The notes under the pieces: model-generated | What the model saw: the letters and a program-made list of their open reading frames with translations, nothing else | What the model was told of the DNA's origin: nothing | Database searches by the model: none | Shown: in pieces, positions 28,178-35,280 of the stretch | How the letters are laid out: every line of letters begins with the position of its first letter | Numbering within the stretch: position 1 is the stretch's first letter | Position numbers and translations under genes: made by a program | Assembly (NCBI GenBank): GCA_947259065.1 | Contig: CAMYLH010000009.1 | Span: forward strand, 1-35,280 | Length of the DNA stretch: 35,280 nucleotides | DNA from: an uncultured Desulfobacterales bacterium | GTDB lineage: Bacteria > Desulfobacterota > Desulfobacteria > Desulfobacterales > JAFDCJ01 | Reading direction: 5' to 3'

Positions 28178-29674
28178 ATGAAAAACGACGCAATCCTCAT
28201 CAAGGCCGTGGCCTTCCATCTCGAAGGCACGCTGATGAATCCGAATATTCATGATGCAACAGCGATAAAAGCCCCAACTGCCAACCTCGCTGCCGAAGCA
28301 GTTTTAGGGTACCTGCGGTCGAAGAACATTCGTCTGGCTATCATCAGCGACGATAGCCTTACGTCCGTTCAAAATAGGCTGGCCAATGTATCCACCCTCA
28401 GCATCTCGGATTTCGATACAATCATAAGCCGGGAAGACCTTCATGCTCACGACCCGGATATCAATGCGGTGGCGCTGGCGGCGCAAAAAATGAAACTATC
28501 GGTGCGTCATGTGATCGCCGTGGCAGCGGACCCTGCGATTCTGCGAGATGCTCGTAAGGTCGGGGCTCTGACCGTGTATTTAGACCCATCAGCACCATCT
28601 GAGAAGATCCGGGTGGATACCGACTTCCAATTGTCACGGCTAACCGAGCTTAAAAACATCGTGCGCCAGGGCATACCTTTGCCCCCCGGAAAACTGCCGA
28701 ATGATCTTCTGCGCGAATATTTAAATCAATTTGTTTTTGATGATCCCTCAATACTTATAAATCCGGGGGTTGGAGAGGACACGGCGGCAGTAAACGTCGT
28801 TTCTGAAGAAGTGTTGGTGCTCAAATCGGATCCCATCACCTTTGCAACGGATTCCATCGGCCAATATGCCGTATTGGTCAATGCCAATGACATTGCAACG
28901 TCAGGGGCGAAACCCCGCTGGCTCCTTACCACGCTGTTGTTCCCATGTGGTGCCACCCCGTATGAAATTCGCAACGTTATAAATGAACTGAAAGCATTCT
29001 GCCGGCAGTGGGATATCACACTTTGCGGCGGTCACACCGAAATTACCGACGCCGTTACCCGGCCGGTGGTAACCGGGATGATGGCGGGAACCGTCGCCAA
29101 AAGTGACTTGATCGATAAACGCAACATGGCACCCGGAGACCGTGTATTGCTGACCAAAGGTGTCGCGGTCGAGGGAACAGCGATCATTGCCAGGGAATTT
29201 GGTGAACGTTTGAAGAATCTCGGCATGACCGATTCTGAAATTGATTCAGGCCGCCAATTTCTGGCGCGTATCAGTATCATCACAGAAGCCCGTATTGCCG
29301 CTGAATCCAGGACGGTCAGCGCCATGCATGATGTCACCGAAGGCGGGCTTGCCACTGCAGCAGAAGAGTTGAGTATCGCCGGCGGATATCGAATTAAAAT
29401 TGATATGGATACCATTCCCGTCTTTTCCGAAACCCGCAAAGTTTGCCGATTGTTGGGTATCGATCCGCTGGGCCTGATCGGTTCCGGCAGTTTATTGATC
29501 TGTTGCCGTCAGACCGGCAGTGAATCACTGATATCGGCAATTCGCAGGGCCGGCATCGATGTGACCTGTATTGGCGAAGTTCAGGAGGAAGGACAGGGAA
29601 TTAGCGCACTGAAAAAAGCGCAACCGACCCAATGGCCCCAGTTTGAGGTAGATGAAATTACGCGGCTTTTTTAA
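28178..29674 (+). CDS. degenerate HAD-like domain fused to AIR synthase-related (PurM/HypE/ThiL-like) protein
   Basis: N-terminal VAFHLEGTLMNP resembling HAD motif I; C-terminal GVGEDTAAVNVV, GQYAVLVNANDIATSGAKPRWLLTTLLFP, LCGGHTEITDAV, MHDVTEGGLATAAEE. Confidence 0.85.
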   Translation: MKNDAILIKAVAFHLEGTLMNPNIHDATAIKAPTANLAAEAVLGYLRSKNIRLAIISDDSLTSVQNRLANVSTLSISDFDTIISREDLHAHDPDINAVALAAQKMKLSVRHVIAVAADPAILRDARKVGALTVYLDPSAPSEKIRVDTDFQLSRLTELKNIVRQGIPLPPGKLPNDLLREYLNQFVFDDPSILINPGVGEDTAAVNVVSEEVLVLKSDPITFATDSIGQYAVLVNANDIATSGAKPRWLLTTLLFPCGATPYEIRNVINELKAFCRQWDITLCGGHTEITDAVTRPVVTGMMAGTVAKSDLIDKRNMAPGDRVLLTKGVAVEGTAIIAREFGERLKNLGMTDSEIDSGRQFLARISIITEARIAAESRTVSAMHDVTEGGLATAAEELSIAGGYRIKIDMDTIPVFSETRKVCRLLGIDPLGLIGSGSLLICCRQTGSESLISAIRRAGIDVTCIGEVQEEGQGISALKKAQPTQWPQFEVDEITRLF

Positions 29675-29760
29675 AGGATGGCGCAGAAATTGGGGAGCGT
29701 CAGTAAATTGAGCTGTTTGGTTTTTTTCAACCCTGAACGCTGAACCTTGAACCCCTCAAC

Positions 29761-30414
29761 CTATATCCTGATGCCTCGGCCAAAAACTTCGAAGGCAAGC
29801 TCAAGTGTCTGTTTGAGATAATCCTTTTCCTCATTGATAAGCCTTTTGCTGGTCAACCAGAGCACGACACCGGAAAATAAGGACCAGAATGTATCGGCCA
29901 GGGCGATCGGGTGACGGTCAATAAAAAGGCCTTGATCGACGCCGTCTTGGAAGATTTTAGCAATCGAACCCAGGGATTTGCGGGATAAATTCTTAATCTC
30001 GGTCATCAACTGAGGTGATAAATTCTTTAACGTCTCGCTCGATTGAAGGTGAAACATATTGATGATGATAAGCGGATCAAACTCGTAGACGTCGTACATG
30101 GCGTCCATCAGGGCTTTTAATTTTTCCTCAGGACCGGCGTCTTTCTCATCGTTGACGTGCTCAACTCGAATAAGAAGATATTGCAGTATCCTGAGAGAAA
30201 GGGAGGCGTAAAGCTCCTCTTTGTTCTTAAAGTATAGGTATAATGTGCCGGGGCTGAGTTCTGCTTCCTGGGCGATATCTTCCATGGTTGCTTTACTAAA
30301 GCCCTTATCTGAAAATACCCGCTTAGCGGCAACCATAATCTGCTGACGCCGTCGCTCCTTTTCTCTTTCCTTGCGCTCTTGGATTCCCATTATACCTGTG
30401 CCCTCTCTGAACAA
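29761..30414 (-). CDS. TetR/AcrR family transcriptional regulator
   Basis: HTH RRQQIMVAAKRVFSDKGFSKATMEDIAQEAELSPGTLYLYFKNKEELYASL; start may be internal Met at 30390. Confidence 0.92.
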   Translation of the reverse strand: MFREGTGIMGIQERKEREKERRRQQIMVAAKRVFSDKGFSKATMEDIAQEAELSPGTLYLYFKNKEELYASLSLRILQYLLIRVEHVNDEKDAGPEEKLKALMDAMYDVYEFDPLIIINMFHLQSSETLKNLSPQLMTEIKNLSRKSLGSIAKIFQDGVDQGLFIDRHPIALADTFWSLFSGVVLWLTSKRLINEEKDYLKQTLELAFEVFGRGIRI

Positions 30415-30475
30415 GGTTTATTTTTAATATATACTATTATTTTATTATACTTATTTTTTCAAGAAAAATATTCCG

Positions 30476-30597
30476 CATTCCCAATTCCGAATTCAAATCC
30501 CTCTGCCCGACCATTCCGCATTCCCTCCGGGGCGTAGGCCCCTATGGCCCCTACGGGCCGGAGGCCACATTCCCAATTCCGAATTCAAATCCCTCTG
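30476..30597. repeat. 30-bp direct repeats flanking a GC-rich imperfect palindrome
   Basis: cattcccaattccgaattcaaatccctctg at 30476-30505 and 30568-30597 (identical); 39-nt imperfect palindrome ctccggggcgtaggcccctatggcccctacgggccggag at 30525-30563. Confidence 0.9.
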
Positions 30598-30669
30598 TCA
30601 TCTGTCATCTGCCCTCTGCCATCTGCCATCTGTCATCTGTTATCTGTCCTCAGTCATCTGTTATCTGCC
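30593..30669. repeat. 7-bp tandem repeat array, 11 units
   Basis: ctctgtc atctgtc atctgcc ctctgcc atctgcc atctgtc atctgtt atctgtc ctcagtc atctgtt atctgcc. Confidence 0.95.
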
Positions 30670-30673
30670 TTCA

Positions 30674-32668
30674 TCACCCAATGTAAACCACGATTTGGTC
30701 TTCCCTGGCCCTGACATTTTGGATGGTCACCTGAATAAGATCTTCGGGCTTTAAAACAAAACCACCGGATATGGGAAGATCGCATTCAACCATATAGTTG
30801 GATAGGAGAATCTGATAATTATTTCGCATTTTTTTCAAAACAATCGCTTCTTCTTTGTCGCCGATGCATTGTTCGAGGTATTTCAAAAGCCAGAACCTGT
30901 GTCGACCAGATTGTATCCGTGACACATTTTGCATGGGCACTCCGAGCCATTGGATTAGCCGGTCCATTTCTTCAGAAGTGTAAGGTTGCTCTAAACCGAG
31001 GGCCGCACGGATCTGCCGCTGGGTAACCAGATCGAAATATTTACGGATCGGCGACGTCGCCGTCACATAAGCATCCAGCCCCAGACCGGAGTGTTTGTCC
31101 GCATGCTGACTCAAAACAAATCGGCTCAAAAATCTTCGCTGCATCCAGTTCTGATACAAGGTTCCCTCATCTCCCCTGTAAAGACGTTCCCTGGGCGCGG
31201 GCTGGGTTCTGAAAATAGCCGGCATGTCATTATCTGCCAGGTATCTGGCCGAAAGCCAGTTGGCTAAAATCATGAGTTCTGCGACAAGCATTCTACCGGG
31301 ACTTTCACGATTGATCTTATTGACGGAAATGGTGCCGTCATCAGCCAGCCACACATTGATTTCCGGCACGGAAATCTGCACGGCACCGGCATCCAGCCGC
31401 CTCTGCCTGAATTTTTGTGCAATTTCTCGCAGAATCATCACATCCTGGTTTTGATCGGCTGCCAGATTGACGTCATAATAGGTGAGCTGGTGTTTGATAT
31501 TGATCAAACTCGGCAGGATTTCATAGTCAATAATTTCCAGTGAGTGGCTCAGATTCACCATCGTACTAATGGCAGGGCGCAATTCGCCGGCCTTCAGGCT
31601 GCATAAACCTTCGGAAAGCTCGGTCGGCAGCATGGATATTTTTTGATCGGGCATATAAATCGAACTACCCCGGGAAAGTGCTTCCTGATCGACCACATCG
31701 CCCTTGTGAACATAATGGCCGACATCAACGATATGGATGCCGAGACGGTAATGATCTCCCACCCTTTCGATGCTGATGGCATCGTCAAAATCAAGGGTGG
31801 ATTGTCCGTCGATAGTCATCAGGGGCAGCGCGGTCAGATCCCTTCGTATCCGATCACCGGAAAAATCCTGAACGGAAAAGGCGAGCTTGCGCGCAGTGCT
31901 CAGAATATCATCGGAAAACACAGTTGAAATCTCATAGCGCAGCAAGTCGATATTTTCGTTCTCATCAAAAACCTTGAGCTTCACAAGAAGTTGAAAAAGC
32001 CCCGTTGTCCCCTCCAGACCTGCTTTGCTGATCATGGCCCGGGCCAATGCGTCCTCTTGGCTGTCCTCGCCAAAAAGAAAATAAGACTTCAATATGCCAA
32101 TTATTTCTTGGGTATCATCCTCTTTAACATCGACAGGCGGCGGCATGTCGTTTAACAGGCGCTTCAACACATCACCACCGAACTCGGCAATCCTGCTTTT
32201 GCGTTCCTCTTCCTGCCGCTGGGCAACTATCCGCGCAACCTTCTCAGCGGAATTGGGAAAAAATTTATCAAGGTTGAATTTAAAGTACAGCCTGTCATCA
32301 AAAAAGGCCCGGATGATGGCCGACTCATGATCACCCGAAGGACTGTCCGGAAAACAAAACTCCGTCATGGTTTCCAAATCGATCCACACCTGCTCCGTAT
32401 TTAATACTTCCCACAGGTCTTTGACGTCCACCTGGCGGATCAGCGCTTTGCGTTTATCGGCAACCCCCTTTAACGTGCTCACCATGTTGTCGCGGCTTAC
32501 GGACATATCAATACGAGCTTTATCCTCATGCAGCAGCCGGCCGGCTGAAAGTTTGACCTCGCGATTATTTTCAGTCAACAGTCTCAACCGTGTATTTTTT
32601 ACTTCCAGGATAACCGCGCACATGATTTTTTGACGATCGATATATTCAACAATGCTCCCTAATTCCAT
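30674..32668 (-). CDS. RNase II/R family ribonuclease (RNB catalytic domain)
   Basis: LMTIDGQSTLDFDDAISIERVGDHYRLGIHIVDVGHYVHKGDVVDQEALSRGSSIYMPDQKISMLPTELSEGLCSL; FRTQPAPRE; DAYVTATSPIRKYFDLVTQRQI. Confidence 0.92.
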   Translation of the reverse strand: MELGSIVEYIDRQKIMCAVILEVKNTRLRLLTENNREVKLSAGRLLHEDKARIDMSVSRDNMVSTLKGVADKRKALIRQVDVKDLWEVLNTEQVWIDLETMTEFCFPDSPSGDHESAIIRAFFDDRLYFKFNLDKFFPNSAEKVARIVAQRQEEERKSRIAEFGGDVLKRLLNDMPPPVDVKEDDTQEIIGILKSYFLFGEDSQEDALARAMISKAGLEGTTGLFQLLVKLKVFDENENIDLLRYEISTVFSDDILSTARKLAFSVQDFSGDRIRRDLTALPLMTIDGQSTLDFDDAISIERVGDHYRLGIHIVDVGHYVHKGDVVDQEALSRGSSIYMPDQKISMLPTELSEGLCSLKAGELRPAISTMVNLSHSLEIIDYEILPSLINIKHQLTYYDVNLAADQNQDVMILREIAQKFRQRRLDAGAVQISVPEINVWLADDGTISVNKINRESPGRMLVAELMILANWLSARYLADNDMPAIFRTQPAPRERLYRGDEGTLYQNWMQRRFLSRFVLSQHADKHSGLGLDAYVTATSPIRKYFDLVTQRQIRAALGLEQPYTSEEMDRLIQWLGVPMQNVSRIQSGRHRFWLLKYLEQCIGDKEEAIVLKKMRNNYQILLSNYMVECDLPISGGFVLKPEDLIQVTIQNVRAREDQIVVYIG

Positions 32669-32837
32669 AGTGATTAAAATAACAAGCTGTCATAACAAAG
32701 TCAATGATTCAAGATCAGCCACTGTGCCCTGCTTAAATTACTTGCAGTTATTTATTACTGCACTTATATTGAGTAACCGGCCGACAGAGACCATTGAGCC
32801 TGTAGCCGCAACGAGCAACCAGCGACCTGCAACCGGC

Positions 32838-34598
32838 ATGATGAAGGCTTCAGATCTGATAAAACCTTATTTTATCGAAAATCGCGCGAAAATTTTAATC
32901 GGGCTGCTCAGCCTGATCATCGTCGATTTGCTCCAGCTTTTTATACCCCGCATCATCAAACGGGTGGTCGATGATCTGACGGCATTCGAGTTAGATGGAT
33001 GGCAGCTGCTATCCTATTCACTTTTCATGATTGGTATCGCCATTTTTATCGGCGTCTTTCGCTATATCTGGCGTCGCTGCCTTTTAGGTACTGCCAGGCG
33101 AATCGAAGAGGGACTGAGAAACATGCTGTTTGGCCACCTTCAATGCCTCTCCGCCGCCTATTTCGATGGCATAAAGACCGGCGATCTGATGGCCCATGCC
33201 ACCAATGATATTCAACAAATCCGAATGGCCACCGGCATGGGAATGGTGGCTTTAAATGATGCCATCGTTCTGGGGTTGGCCTCCATCGGTTTCATGGCCT
33301 ACATCAATGTCACGCTTACCGCTTTTGTCCTCATCCCCATGCCCCTGATCGTTGTCAGTACCCGCTTTTTCAGCAGAAAGATGCATCACCGCTATCAGAC
33401 AGTCCAGGCCGCTTTTTCAGATCTCACCGAAGTGATCCGGGAGCGCTTTGCGGGTATTCGCATTATCAAAGCGCATCACCGCAAAGAAGAGGAAGCCGCC
33501 CGGGTGGAAGCCGCATCCAGGAACTATGTCGACATGAACCTCAGATTGGTCAAAATTATCGGCTCCTTTTTTCCAATGATGCTTCTTTTTTCCAATTTGA
33601 GTCTGGCCATCGTTCTTTATCTTGGTGGTCGCAAAACCATCATGCAAGACATTACAGCGGGAGATTTCGTGGCTTTCATCAGTTATCTGGGGCTGCTGAC
33701 CTGGCCGATGATGGCCCTAGGCTGGGTAACCAATCTCATCCAGCGAGGTCGGGCTTCATTGGACCGTATCAATAAAATTTTGCAAACCGTCCCTGAAATC
33801 AGAGACAGTCAAGATGCCGTAACGATTGAAAACGTTCAGGGACAAATTGTTTTTGATAATGTTTCCTTCCGGTATGATAGCGAGCCGTACCAGGAAAAAA
33901 AAGCGACGCTTTCCAAAATCCATTTACATATCGAACCGGGGATGGTGCTGGGCGTTGTCGGCCCTCCCGGTAGCGGTAAATCGACACTTATAAGTCTTAT
34001 TCCAAGACTCTATAACATCCACCGGGGACGAATTCTGTTGGATGGACATGATATTCGCACTCTGAAAATACAAAGCCTGAGATCGCAAATCTCTTTTATT
34101 CCCCAGGAGCCGTTTCTATTTGCCGCAACCATTCGAGAAAACATTACCTTCGGTGATCGACAAATCCCCGAAGACCGTCTTAAAAAAGCCCTCAGAGACG
34201 CTGCCCTGTATGATACAGTTAAAGGCTTTGCGGACGGCTTGGAAACCGTGGTAGGCGAAAAAGGCGTCATTCTATCCGGCGGACAAAAACAGCGCATTGC
34301 CCTCGCCCGCTGCCTGCTGCGGGATAATGCCATTCTGATTCTGGACGATCCTATCAGCCAGGTCGATCTGGAAACCGGCACGACGATCATCAATACGATC
34401 AGGAAATTGGCAGGGCAAAAGACCATCATCATTGTCTCCCATCGTCTTTCCGCCGTCAGTTACGCCGACCGCATCATCACCCTGGATCTGGGACATATTA
34501 CCGAAAGCGGCACCCACCAGCAGTTGCTGGACTCAGACAAATACTACGCCAAAACCTATCATTTGCAGGAAATTGAAGAGGACCTGGATGCAGCATGA
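32838..34598 (+). CDS. ABC transporter ATP-binding/permease subunit, degenerate-site half of a heterodimeric exporter
   Basis: TM domain plus NBD with Walker A GPPGSGKST, LSGGQKQR, Walker B ILILDDPISQVD, VSHRLSAV; ATG at 32838 or 32841 likelier than 32652. Confidence 0.9.
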   Translation: MMKASDLIKPYFIENRAKILIGLLSLIIVDLLQLFIPRIIKRVVDDLTAFELDGWQLLSYSLFMIGIAIFIGVFRYIWRRCLLGTARRIEEGLRNMLFGHLQCLSAAYFDGIKTGDLMAHATNDIQQIRMATGMGMVALNDAIVLGLASIGFMAYINVTLTAFVLIPMPLIVVSTRFFSRKMHHRYQTVQAAFSDLTEVIRERFAGIRIIKAHHRKEEEAARVEAASRNYVDMNLRLVKIIGSFFPMMLLFSNLSLAIVLYLGGRKTIMQDITAGDFVAFISYLGLLTWPMMALGWVTNLIQRGRASLDRINKILQTVPEIRDSQDAVTIENVQGQIVFDNVSFRYDSEPYQEKKATLSKIHLHIEPGMVLGVVGPPGSGKSTLISLIPRLYNIHRGRILLDGHDIRTLKIQSLRSQISFIPQEPFLFAATIRENITFGDRQIPEDRLKKALRDAALYDTVKGFADGLETVVGEKGVILSGGQKQRIALARCLLRDNAILILDDPISQVDLETGTTIINTIRKLAGQKTIIIVSHRLSAVSYADRIITLDLGHITESGTHQQLLDSDKYYAKTYHLQEIEEDLDAA

Positions 34599-35280
34599 TC
34601 ATGGATATTTTGAAGAATCCAAATTGGGCAAGACCTATGATGTAAAGCTGTTGAAAAGGCTTTATCCGTTTACCCGACCTTACCGGCTCTTGCTTTTCGG
34701 GTCCATTGCTCTGGTGCTTTTGATCGCCGGCCTGGATCTGGCCCTTCCCTATGTTACCAAGATTGCCATCGACCACTATATCGTGCCGACGACGGATGTG
34801 GTCGCTGTTGACAGCGCCGCTGAAAATATAACCAAAGAGAGAGTCATCCGGGTGAATCTAGCGGATCCCCAAAAGCGGGCACTGATCGATGCATACAAGG
34901 AACTCTTTAAAATTGAAGGAAACACGGCCCTAATTTCATACCGCAAGCTTTCCGGGATAAAAAAAACGGACCTGGCCGTGCTGCGCGAAAATGATATAAA
35001 TGGAATTACGGTTATTTCAGCTGTTTTCATAGCCTTGATAATCATCAATTTCATTTTGAGTTTCTTCCAGAAAATGATCATGGAATATACCGGTCTCATG
35101 ATCATGCACGATTTGCGCATGAAGCTGTTTGTCCATATCCAGAATCTGGCCATCGCCTTTTTCACCCGCAACCCGGTGGGAAGACTGGTGACCAGGACGA
35201 CCAACGACATCCAAAACATGCATGAACTGTTCACCTCGGTCATTTCCATGATCTTCAAAGATCTTTTTTTGCTTGGCGGC
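34588..35280 (+). CDS. ABC transporter permease/ATP-binding partner subunit, 3' truncated by window end
   Basis: ATG at 34588 overlaps upstream stop; MQHDHGYFEESKLGKTYDVKLLKRLYPFTRPYRLLLFGSIALVLLIAGLDLALPYVTKIAIDHYIVP...MHDLRMKLFVHIQNLAIAFFTRNPVGRLVTRTTNDIQNMHELF; open to the window end. Confidence 0.9.
   Translation, partial: MQHDHGYFEESKLGKTYDVKLLKRLYPFTRPYRLLLFGSIALVLLIAGLDLALPYVTKIAIDHYIVPTTDVVAVDSAAENITKERVIRVNLADPQKRALIDAYKELFKIEGNTALISYRKLSGIKKTDLAVLRENDINGITVISAVFIALIIINFILSFFQKMIMEYTGLMIMHDLRMKLFVHIQNLAIAFFTRNPVGRLVTRTTNDIQNMHELFTSVISMIFKDLFLLGG

Noticed and set aside
28178-29674. HypE hydrogenase maturation protein
   Set aside because: Lacks the C-terminal Cys-containing tail needed for HypE thiocarboxamide chemistry and there are no other hyp genes
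30593-30669. CRISPR array
   Set aside because: 7-bp contiguous units with no spacers and no cas genes; simple tandem repeat
34776-35258. 160-aa minus-strand ORF
   Set aside because: Antisense to the second ABC transporter gene, whose frame continues without stop to the window end

Overview
The window reads as ordinary chromosomal DNA of a Desulfobacterota-like (deltaproteobacterial) bacterium; that taxonomic guess comes from gene content and protein style only. I support about 21 genes or gene remnants: AsmA-like protein (5' truncated), a 73-aa triple zinc-module protein, FabH-like KAS III, MurJ, a double-domain CDP-alcohol phosphatidyltransferase, an orphan RND outer-membrane factor, a 1460-aa BcrAD/BadFG-type activase fusion, a UMF1/Atg22-like MFS transporter, a receiver-PAS protein, an LsrF-like aldolase/thiolase, a HAD hydrolase, GDPD, an acyl-CoA hydrolase/transferase-GNAT gene split by a frameshift, a TIM-barrel isomerase-like protein, an FHA-TM-TPR protein followed by a beta-helix lipoprotein, an N-terminally truncated alpha/beta hydrolase, a radical SAM-TPR protein, a degenerate HAD-AIR synthase fusion, TetR, RNase II/R, and a heterodimeric ABC exporter (second gene cut by the window end). 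No rRNA, tRNA, CRISPR, transposase or phage genes were seen. Leading items for a second look: a ~54-bp dispersed hairpin repeat with three copies; a promoter/operator-like palindrome upstream of the efflux gene; the FHA-TPR/beta-helix lipoprotein pair; the CxxC-X8-HxC triple-module small protein; several proteins with lost catalytic residues (receiver D to N, HAD FDLDGT to FHLEGT, ABC Walker B E to D, degenerate first ATPase motif in the activase); two apparent frameshifts and one decapitated hydrolase; a 42-bp exact tandem duplication; a composite palindromic intergenic element; and a repeat-dense TetR/RNase intergenic region. All calls are from reading sequence; no database search was run.
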